A DNA stretch of 64,000 nt from SCRD01 sp046705285 (GTDB taxonomy: Bacteria; Acidobacteriota; Terriglobia; UBA7540): NCBI GenBank assembly GCA_046705285.1, contig JBJKQK010000073.1, positions 1-64,000 on the forward strand. The letters are read 5' to 3'. Shown here in pieces: positions 20,958-29,986 of the stretch. Made by a program: the position numbers and the translations under genes. The notes beneath the pieces are model-generated. The model had not been told where the DNA came from and made no database searches. It saw nothing but the letters and a program-made list of their open reading frames with translations. Each line of letters starts with the position of its first letter. The stretch's first letter is position 1.

Positions 20958-23900
20958 ATGGCAAGAGCCAAACGGACAATTGACGGGAATGAGGCTACGA
21001 CGTCCACAGCCTATGCAGCAAGTGAGGTGATTGCCATCTACCCGATCACGCCTTCATCCGGCATGGGCGAACTGGCCGATCAGTGGACGGTGGAAGGGAG
21101 GCCGAACATCTGGGGAGCCATTCCTAAAGTTATGGAAATGCAGAGCGAAGGCGGAGCTGCTGGCGCCCTGCATGGGGCGGTTCAGGCCGGGGCGCTCGGC
21201 ACGACTTTCACATCTTCCCAGGGGCTTCTGCTGATGATTCCCAACATGTACAAGATGGCGGGTGAGTTGACGCCTGCGGTCCTTCACGTGGCGGCCCGAA
21301 CCGTGGCGACCCACGCCCTGTCTATCTTTTGCGATCACAGCGACGTGATGGCCACGCGGGCCACGGGTTTTGCCCTGCTGGCTTCCAACACCGTCCAGGA
21401 AGCCATGGACCTTGGCCTGATCGCCCACGCAGCAGCTCTGGAATCGCGGGTCCCATTCCTCCATTTCTTTGACGGATTTCGCACTTCGCACGAGATTTCC
21501 AAGGTTGAGGAGGTTACCGAAGGCGACATCAGGGCGCTGATTGACCAGCAGTCTGTCCTTGCTCACCGGGAACGCGCGTTGTCGCCCGACCACCCGTTTA
21601 TCCGGGGCACAGCGCAGAATCCCGATGTCTTTTTCCAGGCGCGGGAAGCTGTCAATCCGTATTACCTAGCCTGCCCGACGGTGGTTCAGAACGTGATGGA
21701 CCGCTTCGCGAAGATCGTCGGGCGGTCCTACAACCTGTTTGACTATGTCGGCGCTCCTGACGCTGAGCGCGTGGTTGTGATGATGGGGTCGGGCGCGGAG
21801 GCGGCCCAGGAAGCAATTGAACATCTGGTTGAGCGAGGAGAGAAGGTTGGCCTCCTCAAGGTGCGCCTCTACCGGCCTTTTTCGTTGGAGCACTTTGTGG
21901 GCGCTTTACCGCCAACAGTAAAGATCATTGCGGCTCTGGATCGCACCAAAGAGCCGGGAAGCCTCGGCGAACCGCTCTACATGGACGTGATCACGGCTCT
22001 GAACGAGGCCGTCGGGGCCCCTGACGGGAAATTCAGCGCGGCTCCAAAGGTTATTGGCGGCCGCTACGGGCTCTCCTCCAAGGAGTTCACTCCCGCCATG
22101 GTCAAGGGCATCCTCGACGAAATGTTGAACGATAAACCTCGGAACCATTTCACCATCGGCATTCACGATGATGTCTCGCACACCAGCCTAAGCTATGACC
22201 CCGAGTTTTCGACCGAGAATCCGGAGGCCGTACGCGCGGTCTTTTACGGTCTGGGTTCCGACGGCACGGTGAGCGCCAACAAGAATTCCATCAAGATCAT
22301 CGGTGAGGAAACGGAGAACTACGCTCAGGGCTTCTTTGTCTATGACTCGAAGAAGTCCGGCACGATGACGGTTTCGCACCTGCGATTTGGGAAGAAGCCT
22401 ATCCATTCCACATACCTGATTGACAAAGCCAACTTTGTTGCCTGCCATCAGTTTGGATTCCTTGAGAAGTTCGACGCTCTTAAAGCTGCGCAGCCGGGAT
22501 CGACCTTCCTGCTGAATTCTCCTTACGGGCCTGAAGATGTCTGGGAGCATCTTCCCAAGACGGCGCAGGAGCACATTGTCAACAAGAAGCTTAAATTCTA
22601 TGTGATCGACGGCGTCAAAGTGGCGCGGGATGCGGGCATGGGAGGACGGATCAACACCGTCATGCAGACCTGCTTTTTCGCGCTCAGTGGCGTGCTTCCT
22701 CGCGATGAAGCCATTCGAGAAATCAAACACTCAATTGAGAAGACCTATGGCAAACGCGGGGAAACGATTGTTCAAAAGAACTTTGCGGCAGTGGATCAGG
22801 CACTGGAACATCTCCACGAAGTTCCTGTTAACAAGCAGGTAACCAGCGGATTCGATATCCAGCCACCTGTTCCGGCGCAGGCGCCGGAGTTCGTTCGGAA
22901 TGTTACCTCAAGGATCATCGCCGGCGAAGGCGATTTGCTTCCCGTCAGCGCTTTCAGTCCTGATGGCACGTTTCCTTCCGGGACGACGCAATGGGAGAAA
23001 AGAAACATTGCGCTTGAGATTCCGGTGTGGGACGAAGACCTGTGCATTCAGTGCGGCAAGTGCGTCCTGGTATGCCCGCACTCAGTGATCCGCGCTAAAA
23101 TCTACGATTCGAAGTGGCTGGAGAAGGCGCCGGCCACCTTCAAGTCGAGCCCGGCACGATGGAAAGATTTCAAAGAGTTGCGTTACACGCTGGCAGTTGC
23201 CCCTGAAGACTGCACCGGCTGCTCATTGTGTGTCCAGGCCTGTCCGGCGAAGAGCAAGAGCGAAGCTCGCCATAAGGCCATCAACATGGAGCCTCAGGCG
23301 CCGTTGCGGGAGCAGGAGCGGGAAAACTGGAATTTCTACCTGCAACTGCCGGAAATGGATCGCCGTCCTTTGAGCCTGGGGCAAGTGAAGGATGTGCAAT
23401 TGCTGGAGCCGTTGTTTGAATTTTCCGGTGCCTGTTCCGGCTGCGGAGAGACGCCGTACATCAAGCTGATGACCCAATTGTTCGGGGACCGCTGCCTGAT
23501 CGCTAACGCTACCGGATGCTCTTCGATTTACGGTGGAAATCTTCCCACGACTCCTTACACCATGAACCACAAGGGCCTGGGCCCGTCTTGGTCAAACTCG
23601 CTTTTCGAAGACAACGCGGAATTTGGCCTTGGCTTGCGCCTGGCCGTTGACAAGCAGGCCGACTACGCACGGTACTTAGTGGGACAGCTTGCCGGACAGA
23701 TTGGAGAAGAGCTGGCTGCCCAGATTCTGGCCGCCGACCAGATTACTGAGGAACATATCAATAAACAGCGCGAGCGCGTTCAAGCACTGAAAGAAAAGCT
23801 GCGCAGCCTGAATACTCTCGACGCCCACAACCTGCTGAGCGTTGCGGATATGCTGGTGAAAAAGGATGTCTGGATTGTTGGTGGAGACGGCTGGGCTTAC

Positions 23901-24536
23901 GACATCGGGTACGGCGGCCTTGACCACGTGCTGGCTTCCGGCAAGAACGTCAATGTTCTGGTGCTGGACACCGAAGTGTACTCGAATACGGGCGGCCAAA
24001 TGTCCAAAGCGACTCCGCGCGCTGCGGTCGCCAAATTCGCCGCGGGCGGCAAAGAGAATCCCAAGAAAGACCTGGCGATGATGGCCATGACCTATGGCAA
24101 TGTCTATGTGGCGCGCGTAGCCATGGGAGGGAGCGATATGCAGACGATCAAGGCCTTCCTTGAAGCCGAAGCGTATGATGGCCCTTCGATGATTATTGCC
24201 TACAGCCACTGCATCGCGCACGGCTACGATCTGGCTTTTGGGCTGGAGCAGCAGAAAGCTGCAGTTCAGTCCGGTTACTGGCCGCTCTTCCGCTACAACC
24301 CGGCGCTGGCCAAGGAAGGCAAGAACCCTCTGCATATTGATTCCCGGCCGCCGTCGATTCCGCTTGAGAAGTATGTCTACAACGAAACTCGCTACACCAT
24401 GCTCGTCCATGCCCGACCGGAAGTTGCCAAGCAGGCTTTGAAGCTAGCCGGTGAAGATGTGAAAACCAAGTGGGAACTCTACGAAAAATGGGCGGCGTCA
24501 CCCACAGTCGAAGTTGCCAAGGAAGTGAAAAAATGA
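20958..24536 (+). CDS. nifJ: Pyruvate:ferredoxin (flavodoxin) oxidoreductase, single-chain
   Basis: A 1192-residue single-chain enzyme that converts pyruvate and CoA to acetyl-CoA and CO2, passing electrons to ferredoxin or flavodoxin. Domains in order: pyrimidine-binding (Tyr-Pro-Ile-Thr-Pro-Ser-Ser near 30), transketolase C-like, the gamma domain with Gly-Leu-Gly-Ser-Asp-Gly-Thr-Val-Ser-Ala-Asn-Lys, and a 2x[4Fe-4S] ferredoxin domain (Cys-Ile-Gln-Cys-Gly-Lys-Cys from Cys696; Cys-Thr-Gly-Cys-Ser-Leu-Cys). The C-terminal TPP domain has Gly-Asp-Gly-Trp-Ala near 976-980 and Asn-Thr-Gly-Gly-Gln. The ATG at 20958 follows GGAGGAAACG. Fe-S dependence makes it oxygen-sensitive. It overlaps the next gene by 4 nt. 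Confidence 0.97.
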   Translation: MARAKRTIDGNEATTSTAYAASEVIAIYPITPSSGMGELADQWTVEGRPNIWGAIPKVMEMQSEGGAAGALHGAVQAGALGTTFTSSQGLLLMIPNMYKMAGELTPAVLHVAARTVATHALSIFCDHSDVMATRATGFALLASNTVQEAMDLGLIAHAAALESRVPFLHFFDGFRTSHEISKVEEVTEGDIRALIDQQSVLAHRERALSPDHPFIRGTAQNPDVFFQAREAVNPYYLACPTVVQNVMDRFAKIVGRSYNLFDYVGAPDAERVVVMMGSGAEAAQEAIEHLVERGEKVGLLKVRLYRPFSLEHFVGALPPTVKIIAALDRTKEPGSLGEPLYMDVITALNEAVGAPDGKFSAAPKVIGGRYGLSSKEFTPAMVKGILDEMLNDKPRNHFTIGIHDDVSHTSLSYDPEFSTENPEAVRAVFYGLGSDGTVSANKNSIKIIGEETENYAQGFFVYDSKKSGTMTVSHLRFGKKPIHSTYLIDKANFVACHQFGFLEKFDALKAAQPGSTFLLNSPYGPEDVWEHLPKTAQEHIVNKKLKFYVIDGVKVARDAGMGGRINTVMQTCFFALSGVLPRDEAIREIKHSIEKTYGKRGETIVQKNFAAVDQALEHLHEVPVNKQVTSGFDIQPPVPAQAPEFVRNVTSRIIAGEGDLLPVSAFSPDGTFPSGTTQWEKRNIALEIPVWDEDLCIQCGKCVLVCPHSVIRAKIYDSKWLEKAPATFKSSPARWKDFKELRYTLAVAPEDCTGCSLCVQACPAKSKSEARHKAINMEPQAPLREQERENWNFYLQLPEMDRRPLSLGQVKDVQLLEPLFEFSGACSGCGETPYIKLMTQLFGDRCLIANATGCSSIYGGNLPTTPYTMNHKGLGPSWSNSLFEDNAEFGLGLRLAVDKQADYARYLVGQLAGQIGEELAAQILAADQITEEHINKQRERVQALKEKLRSLNTLDAHNLLSVADMLVKKDVWIVGGDGWAYDIGYGGLDHVLASGKNVNVLVLDTEVYSNTGGQMSKATPRAAVAKFAAGGKENPKKDLAMMAMTYGNVYVARVAMGGSDMQTIKAFLEAEAYDGPSMIIAYSHCIAHGYDLAFGLEQQKAAVQSGYWPLFRYNPALAKEGKNPLHIDSRPPSIPLEKYVYNETRYTMLVHARPEVAKQALKLAGEDVKTKWELYEKWAASPTVEVAKEVKK

Positions 24537-25624
24537 TTGACTTGACCACGAAGTACCTCGGACATGACTTGAAGAGTCCTCTAGTCGCCTCCGCCTCGCC
24601 GTTATCGGAGGAGATTGACAACCTCCGGCAGATGGAAGATGCCGGAGCGGGGGCGATCGTGCTGCACTCTCTGTTCGAGGAGCAAATCATTAAAGAAAGC
24701 GAGGAATTAGATAAGAGCCTCTCAGCAGGCACTGAAAGTTTTGCTGAATCTCTGACCTACTTGCCAGAGGTTACGCAGTACAAACAAGTGCCGGATTTTG
24801 GGGCGTCGAGCAGCGTGCCGGATATGACGCGCTACAATCGTGGCCCGGAAGGTTATCTGGAGTATGTTCGTCGGGCAGCGGAGACTGTCAAAATCCCTGT
24901 GATCGCGAGTCTGAATGCCACTTCGGCGGGCGGATGGGTGAAACATGCCCAGAAAATCGAAGAAGCCGGAGCCTCAGCTCTCGAACTCAACATTTACTTT
25001 TTGGCGACGGACGTGAACATATCCGGCGCCGAGATCGAAAAAAGGTATTGTGACCTGGTCACGCAGGTCAAGAACACAATTCACATTCCAGTTGCTGTGA
25101 AACTGGGACCGTACTTCAGCGCCATGGCCAATTTTGCAAAGCAGCTAGACCAAGCCGGGGCGGACGCTCTGGTGCTGTTTAACCGCTTTTACCAGCCGGA
25201 TTTTGACATTGAAAATCTTGAGGTCGTACCGAGGGTTAGCCTGAGCACCTCACAGGAACTCTTGCTGAGATTGCACTGGGTTGCCATCCTTTACGGTCAC
25301 GTGCGGTCGGATCTTGCCGTCACCGGTGGAGTACACGCGGCAGAGGATGTACTCAAGGCCATGATGGCGGGCGCACGGGTGGCGATGATGACTTCGGCGC
25401 TGCTGCAGAACGGCATCGGCCATCTGGATCGCGTGCGCGAAGATCTGATCCGATGGATGGAAGAGCACGAGTATGAATCGATCCGCCAGATGCAGGGTAG
25501 CATGGCCTTGCGCTCGGTCCCGAATCCGGCAGCCTTTGAACGGGCCAACTACATTCGTGTGCTCGGCTCTTATCGACTTCATTCGTTTGGTCCCTGGCGC
25601 ATGGGGATGACGAATGGAGAATAA
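24533..25624 (+). CDS. Dihydroorotate dehydrogenase-like protein, coupled to PFOR
   Basis: A 363-residue TIM-barrel flavoprotein of the PyrD class 1 superfamily. It has the N-terminal Thr-Thr-Lys-Tyr-Leu-Gly-His-Asp-Leu-Lys-Ser-Pro-Leu, phosphate/FMN-binding Gly-Gly-Val-His-Ala-Ala-Glu-Asp-Val near 265, and the Lys in Val-Ala-Val-Lys-Leu-Gly-Pro. Proteins of this subgroup are repeatedly found fused or next to PFOR and are annotated dihydroorotate-dehydrogenase-like; their substrate is unproven. The PFOR stop TGA lies within the ATGA of this gene, so translation is coupled. A role in pyrimidine synthesis is possible, but an electron-transfer role with PFOR fits the context better. Confidence 0.82.
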   Translation: MIDLTTKYLGHDLKSPLVASASPLSEEIDNLRQMEDAGAGAIVLHSLFEEQIIKESEELDKSLSAGTESFAESLTYLPEVTQYKQVPDFGASSSVPDMTRYNRGPEGYLEYVRRAAETVKIPVIASLNATSAGGWVKHAQKIEEAGASALELNIYFLATDVNISGAEIEKRYCDLVTQVKNTIHIPVAVKLGPYFSAMANFAKQLDQAGADALVLFNRFYQPDFDIENLEVVPRVSLSTSQELLLRLHWVAILYGHVRSDLAVTGGVHAAEDVLKAMMAGARVAMMTSALLQNGIGHLDRVREDLIRWMEEHEYESIRQMQGSMALRSVPNPAAFERANYIRVLGSYRLHSFGPWRMGMTNGE

Positions 25625-25725
25625 AGCGCCCGAGGCCGCCGGGGTTTCCGGTTTGGTTTTGAAGTGATGCCACACGCCTGAGTCCCGATGTGATGAAGGG
25701 GAATACGAAAGGAAGGTGGCCGGTC

Positions 25726-26241
25726 ATGCGTTTGTTTTATGCTTTAGGCATTTGTTTTTTCCTTCTGCTCCCTGGCGCCGCGTGGGCGCAGGAGAAGCAG
25801 CCACGACAAGAGAACCACTCAACCCAGACAGCTCCGTCCTCAGCGAAGGCGCCAACGGCGCCGCACGTGTTCGTCTTTACGCCGGAAGAAAAGGCTCGCA
25901 AGAATCCGGTGGCGTTTACCGGGGAATCGGTGGAAAAAGGAAAGAGTCTATACATGACGCAGTGCGCGATGTGCCACGGGAAAACCGGCAACGGCAAGGG
26001 CGACCTCGCTACGGTAATGCATGTCTTCCCGCCCGATTTCAACCAACCAGCCACGCTCTCTAAACGAACGGATGGAGAGTTGTTTGCCATCATTGACAAG
26101 GGTTCATCATCTATGCCCGCTGAGGCGAAGAGATTGAAGGAAAACCAGATATGGGATCTGGTCAATTTTCTGCGTAGCATGCAGGGAGAGAAGCCTGCCA
26201 AAGCATCGAAGGCGACCCCGCCAGGAGGTGTACAGCCGTAG
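25726..26241 (+). CDS. Class I c-type cytochrome, periplasmic
   Basis: A 171-residue secreted mono-heme cytochrome. A signal peptide (1-22, ending Ala-Trp-Ala-Gln) precedes a linker. The cytochrome domain follows, with heme-binding Cys80-Ala-Met-Cys83-His84 and the likely sixth ligand Met128 in Ser-Ser-Met-Pro-Ala. The start at ATG 25726 is chosen because it gives a clean signal and follows GGAAGG; GTG 25690 and ATG 25693 lie in frame upstream. Such proteins shuttle electrons in the periplasm. It is probably co-transcribed with the di-heme peroxidase 130 nt downstream and could be its electron donor. Confidence 0.85.
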   Translation: MRLFYALGICFFLLLPGAAWAQEKQPRQENHSTQTAPSSAKAPTAPHVFVFTPEEKARKNPVAFTGESVEKGKSLYMTQCAMCHGKTGNGKGDLATVMHVFPPDFNQPATLSKRTDGELFAIIDKGSSSMPAEAKRLKENQIWDLVNFLRSMQGEKPAKASKATPPGGVQP

Positions 26242-26372
26242 ACAACTTTCAGGACCTCGTATCATAGGGACTATTACAACGACATCCGACCGGGTTGCGC
26301 TGACGCTCGCCAAATACGACTGTCGGGGCAGATGACCCGGCTCGGGATCGAATTTCTGTGGAGGTTCTGAAC

Positions 26373-27410
26373 ATGGTTGACGGTTCCCTATGGAAGAAGG
26401 TTGCACTGGCTTGCGTTTTGATGGTAGGCTCGGCGGTCCTGCTGCGCGGGCAAATGCCGTCTCACGTTCCTATCCCAAAGGACAACCCTCAGTCTGTTGC
26501 AAAGATCGAACTGGGCAAGCAACTCTACTTTGACCCGAGGGTTTCAGCTACGGGGGCAGTTTCCTGTAACTCGTGCCATAACGTCATGTCCAATGGAACC
26601 GATAATCGCCCGGTTTCGGTTGGTGTCCATGGCAAACTTGGCGGTCGCAACGCACCAACGGTTTTCAACTCGGCCTTCCGGACAGTGCAGTTCTGGGATG
26701 GGCGTGCTGCAAGTCTGGAAGAGCAGGCCAAGGGTCCACAGACAAATCCAGACGAAATGGGAATGCCCAGCGGAGAGGCCATTGTGGAACGAATCCGGGC
26801 CATTCCGGGATACCGGCAGGAATTCGCAGAGGTGTTCGGCGGCAGCCAGCCCGTCACTTTTGAGCATATTGCCCAGGCCATCGCCAGTTTTGAACGAACC
26901 CTGATTACTCCCGGCAGCCCGTACGACCGTTACATGGCGGGTGACAAATCCGCCCTGAGCCCGGCGGCACAACGCGGGCTCAAGTTAATGGAGTCAGCGG
27001 GCTGCACGACTTGCCACAGCGGCCCCATGTTTAACGGACCTGAGCAAGCGATGGGAACGGGCTTCTACATGAAGTTCCCATTGAATGCGGACAACGCGTA
27101 TGTGAAGAAATACGACCTGATGACTGACACGGGCCGCTATCAAGTGACCCATCAGGAAGCCGACCAACACATGTTTGTCGTGCAATCGCTCCGGAACGTG
27201 GAAGTGACGGCGCCTTATTTCCACAACGGATCAGTGAAGACCCTGAACGAAGCCGTCCGGGTGATGGCGAAGACACAGCTGGATAAGACCTTTACTGACA
27301 GCCAGGTTCATGACATCGTGGCATTTCTTGACAGCTTGACCGGCAAGTTTCCGTACATCGCCATGCCACGCTTGCCTGAGACTTCGAACACCACGGTGCT
27401 TGAAAGGTGA
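26373..27410 (+). CDS. Di-heme cytochrome c peroxidase (CcpA/MauG family)
   Basis: A 345-residue protein with an N-terminal signal or anchor and two heme c sites, Cys65-X-X-Cys68-His69 and Cys211-Thr-Thr-Cys214-His215. It shows the family pieces Leu-Gly-Lys-Gln-Leu-Tyr-Phe-Asp, Asn-Ala-Pro-Thr-Val-Phe-Asn and Gln-Phe-Trp-Asp-Gly-Arg. The segment Arg-Asn-Val-Glu-Val-Thr-Ala-Pro-Tyr-Phe-His-Asn-Gly follows. Bacterial cytochrome c peroxidases reduce H2O2 to water in the periplasm. The ATG at 26373 follows GGAGG by 8 nt. The position after an oxygen-sensitive PFOR and a cytochrome suggests a peroxide defence or respiratory role. Confidence 0.92.
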   Translation: MVDGSLWKKVALACVLMVGSAVLLRGQMPSHVPIPKDNPQSVAKIELGKQLYFDPRVSATGAVSCNSCHNVMSNGTDNRPVSVGVHGKLGGRNAPTVFNSAFRTVQFWDGRAASLEEQAKGPQTNPDEMGMPSGEAIVERIRAIPGYRQEFAEVFGGSQPVTFEHIAQAIASFERTLITPGSPYDRYMAGDKSALSPAAQRGLKLMESAGCTTCHSGPMFNGPEQAMGTGFYMKFPLNADNAYVKKYDLMTDTGRYQVTHQEADQHMFVVQSLRNVEVTAPYFHNGSVKTLNEAVRVMAKTQLDKTFTDSQVHDIVAFLDSLTGKFPYIAMPRLPETSNTTVLER

Positions 27411-27426
27411 GCGCGGTGGGATAGGG

Positions 27427-27464
27427 CCCGGCTCGGACAATCGAACCGGTGCGTACGAGCCGGG
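27427..27464. terminator. Long GC-rich hairpin between convergent genes
   Basis: CCCGGCTCG (27427-27435) and CGAGCCGGG (27456-27464) form a perfect 9-bp stem with a 20-nt loop, between the peroxidase and sixA stops. There is no T-tract. It is probably a bidirectional transcription barrier or mRNA-end stabiliser. Confidence 0.5.
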
Positions 27465-27473
27465 AAGACTCTG

Positions 27474-28016
27474 CTAACCGATCTTTCGCATCACGCGGGG
27501 TGTGAGCCACCACACGAGTTTGCCGGGAGGACGGGGAGGGAACTTCTCGAAATCGATCCGGCAACATCCGCCTTTTTTGAACTGAAAACTGGCACGAGCG
27601 TTGCCGATTAACCTGGCCACGCCTTCGCTGAGATCGGGCTCGTGACCCACCACCAGGACGCTGCGGTGAGCCTCCTGCTTGCCCAGCCAAGTCACCAGAG
27701 CCTGCAGTGATCCGCCGGGCATCAGGTAATCCGAAGATTTCACCTCGATGCCCGGGCTGAGAACTTCTGCAACGATCGCAGCGGTCTCGGCGGCTCGAAT
27801 CAGCGGGCTGCTGATCACCGAATCCACACAAAGCCCAAGTCGGAACAAACCTTTTGCAATGTCCTTCAGCTTCTTCTTGCCTGCAGGCGTCAGAGGACGC
27901 TTGCTGTCGTCAGGGAAATTAGGATCGCCGCGCGCTACGGCAATTCCGTGCCGCATCACGTAGAGTTGATAGCCTTGAATTACTTTGCTTCCAGGAACAT
28001 TGTCGGAGGGAGGCAT
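27474..28016 (-). CDS. sixA: SixA-type phosphohistidine phosphatase
   Basis: A 180-residue histidine-phosphatase-superfamily protein. The catalytic Arg-His-Gly (22-24; His23 accepts phosphate) follows Leu-Tyr-Val-Met. Ser-Ser-Pro-Leu-Ile-Arg-Ala-Ala-Glu-Thr supplies the second Arg, and Val-Val-Gly-His-Glu-Pro-Asp the second catalytic His. SixA enzymes remove phosphate from histidine-containing phosphotransfer domains or related phosphohistidines. The cytoplasmic location follows from the lack of a signal. The ATG at 28016 with GAGGA upstream is preferred to an in-frame TTG at 28061. It follows the PLD-like gene in the same direction. Confidence 0.85.
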   Translation of the reverse strand: MPPSDNVPGSKVIQGYQLYVMRHGIAVARGDPNFPDDSKRPLTPAGKKKLKDIAKGLFRLGLCVDSVISSPLIRAAETAAIVAEVLSPGIEVKSSDYLMPGGSLQALVTWLGKQEAHRSVLVVGHEPDLSEGVARLIGNARASFQFKKGGCCRIDFEKFPPRPPGKLVWWLTPRVMRKIG

Positions 28017-28057
28017 GATTTCCTCATTGGATAGCGAATGAATTCCCGCGACTTGCT

Positions 28058-28528
28058 TCAATTCTCCAAACGCTGGTATTCAGAGGGCCAAAGCCGCTCA
28101 AACTCCTGCTGATAAGCCAGAACGAGCTCTGTATCCCTGATGATCAGCATGTGATCGTAATTCTGCTCTTCCGATTCAACCGTCCAATTATAGCTCCCGG
28201 CCAGCACGACCCGACGGTCCAGAAGAACAAACTTATGGTGCAATTTAGATCCCTTTCCGGTTTGCCCATAAATTGCGCGAAAGGGAAGCGGGTTCTCGGC
28301 AAGGAGTTTGCGCGTGGCCGCTGTTTCCTCGTATTTATTCCGGTCGACCAAAAGGCGCACGCGAAGCCCTCGATCCTGTGCCTGCCCGAGAGCTCGGACA
28401 AGCCGAGGATTTGTAATCCGATACATGGCGGCATCGACGGTTGCGCGAGCTTCCTGGAGGAATTGCTCGATCGCTCTGCTGACGGAACCTTGCGAGGTAA
28501 ATAAGGTCTGGTTTCCCGATCCCTGCAT
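28058..28528 (-). CDS. Phospholipase D-like protein with a single HKD motif
   Basis: About 156 residues. It has one PLD-like domain with the His-His-Lys-Phe-Val-Leu-Leu-Asp (HxKxxxxD) catalytic motif, followed by Gly-Ser-Tyr-Asn-Trp-Thr. A typical first half comes before it (Ile ... Ala-Arg-Ala-Thr-Val-Asp-Ala-Ala-Met-Tyr-Arg-Ile-Thr ... Arg-Gly-Leu-Arg-Val-Arg-Leu-Leu-Val-Asp). Single-HKD proteins usually dimerise to make one active site. Nuclease or phospholipid activity cannot be told apart here. The start is uncertain: ATG 28528 lacks a good ribosome site, and the frame is open to TTG 28660, overlapping the GNAT gene. Confidence 0.75.
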   Translation of the reverse strand: MQGSGNQTLFTSQGSVSRAIEQFLQEARATVDAAMYRITNPRLVRALGQAQDRGLRVRLLVDRNKYEETAATRKLLAENPLPFRAIYGQTGKGSKLHHKFVLLDRRVVLAGSYNWTVESEEQNYDHMLIIRDTELVLAYQQEFERLWPSEYQRLEN

Positions 28529-28626
28529 AAACTTGTATTCTATTCTGCTCCCGAGGCCAGATTCAAGGATGGCGCACCGGTGACCTGTCTCCGGGGATCC
28601 GCCGCAGTGCTCCAAATGGTGATGTC

Positions 28627-29451
28627 TCAACTTTTTCTGCGACGTAGCAGATAGAAACAACGCGGACCGACCGGGTCTGCATCTTCGGTGAAGAAGCTCT
28701 CCACCCGGTAATCTGTCGAAAGATAATGAAGAAAAATCTTTCGCGTTTGAAAACGCCAGCGCTCTGCCAGCGCCAGATCCTCCGCACGCATTACGTCCGT
28801 ATCGGCAGGAATCTCCACCAGCAATTGAGGGGCATTGTGGCCAAGTTCTATCTTCCGGTTCACAAGGAATCCGCTGCCGTTGCGGTCGGTCTGATTGACT
28901 CTGGGCGCATCCGGGATTCTCACTTCACGTTTCCCTATTGTGAGACGGCGCTGCACGCTCTCTGACGCTATCCGCCAGTTCACGATGAACCTGTCGCTCT
29001 CAAGCCCTCGCTCGATCTTGCTGGGGAAACGGCCGTAACAATCCACAAGGTATTCTTCCACGCGAGAGTCCAGCCGACTCAGGTTCAAGCTGGCGTTTCG
29101 GCTCTGGAGAGGGTCGTAGGTCCAGCAGATGGACCGGATTCCCTGGCGAAGCGCGAGATCACGGTGAGCGAGCTTCAGGCGGAAACCCAGGCCTTGGCCG
29201 CGGAAAGGCGACAGGATCCCCATCAGGTGTGACCAGTGAATGGTCCTGCCTCTGCGGAGGCCCATGAAGGCGTAAATGAAACCGACGAGTCTTTTGCTTA
29301 TGAAGGCACCGAGTACTGTTCCGCCGAACTTCTGCGTCACCAGCATCGTCTCAGCAGAAACGCTCAAGCCTCCCCAAATAGATTTCTGCAGACGTTCGGA
29401 CTCTCTGAACTCTTCGGGTTCCTTCAGGGGCTTTATCCTGACCCTCAGCAT
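28627..29451 (-). CDS. GNAT-family acetyltransferase (COG3375-like)
   Basis: A 274-residue cytoplasmic protein. The N-terminal GNAT-like fold shows the acetyl-CoA loop Arg-Gly-Gln-Gly-Leu-Gly-Phe-Arg-Leu-Lys (near 85-95) after Ser-His-Leu-Met-Gly-Ile. It then has Ile-Cys-Trp-Thr-Tyr-Asp-Pro-Leu-Gln-Ser-Arg-Asn-Ala, a block characteristic of the 'predicted acetyltransferase' group COG3375. The C-terminal half is beta-rich and ends with a basic tail. The substrate is unknown. The ATG at 29451 follows TGAGGATCG. It heads a minus-strand run followed by PLD-like and sixA genes. Confidence 0.8.
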   Translation of the reverse strand: MLRVRIKPLKEPEEFRESERLQKSIWGGLSVSAETMLVTQKFGGTVLGAFISKRLVGFIYAFMGLRRGRTIHWSHLMGILSPFRGQGLGFRLKLAHRDLALRQGIRSICWTYDPLQSRNASLNLSRLDSRVEEYLVDCYGRFPSKIERGLESDRFIVNWRIASESVQRRLTIGKREVRIPDAPRVNQTDRNGSGFLVNRKIELGHNAPQLLVEIPADTDVMRAEDLALAERWRFQTRKIFLHYLSTDYRVESFFTEDADPVGPRCFYLLRRRKS

Positions 29452-29535
29452 CGATCCTCACGACAAGTTTTTGCTGGCCTGAGGCTGTGAAAAGAAACTG
29501 GGCTTACTGTCGGTGACCTGGAACTCACTTAATAA

Positions 29536-29548
29536 CCCTGGACCAGGG
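29536..29548. other. 13-bp perfect palindrome CCCTGG-A-CCAGGG
   Basis: It lies about 90 nt upstream of the GNAT start on the minus-strand side, and could be a dimeric regulator's operator. No second copy was noticed. The surrounding 29452-29693 spacer has no gene. Confidence 0.3.
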
Positions 29549-29693
29549 CACCTGGGCCATCACCATGAAGCAAGAGGATTCCCTCGACCCCTCAAAGTGA
29601 AACCTGAAAGTCTTTCTTTTGCCGGTTCAAGAATATGTCAACCTAAAGGGAAGGAGTTGAATACGTGAGGCCGAGATCGAGCCCATCTCTTTC

Positions 29694-29912
29694 CTATTCA
29701 CCGCACATCCCGCGCCGAGGCGCTCCACAGGGACAGGGTCCGGATTCGTTTGACAGTCCTTCGTGAGCACTCCCTGAAACGGCAAAAACCGACAGCAACT
29801 TCTCGACTTGGGAACTTGAGCACTTCTTGCACAAAATCTCAGCATTGGGTGAGTATGAAATCCGTTCGAATTTCGACCCGCAATCCCGGCACTGGTATTC
29901 GAAAATAGGCAT
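29694..29912 (-). CDS. FmdB-family zinc ribbon protein
   Basis: A 72-residue protein starting Met-Pro-Ile-Phe-Glu-Tyr-Gln-Cys-Arg-Asp-Cys-Gly, the hallmark FmdB/CxxC_CxxC_SSSS start. The second zinc knuckle is Cys-Lys-Lys-Cys, followed by Ser-Ser-Ser. The tail adds Cys-Pro-Cys-Gly and a final Cys. The ATG at 29912 has the ideal site TTGAGGAGGACAAG. The zinc ribbon suggests a small regulatory or assembly protein; function in the family is poorly known. It stands alone between divergent spacers. Confidence 0.85.
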   Translation of the reverse strand: MPIFEYQCRDCGSKFERISYSPNAEILCKKCSSSQVEKLLSVFAVSGSAHEGLSNESGPCPCGAPRRGMCGE

Positions 29913-29986
29913 CCTTGTCCTCCTCAACCAATATAGCCAAGCTCCCCGATGATTTCAATTGCGCGCTGGCCAATAGCACTTAAACG

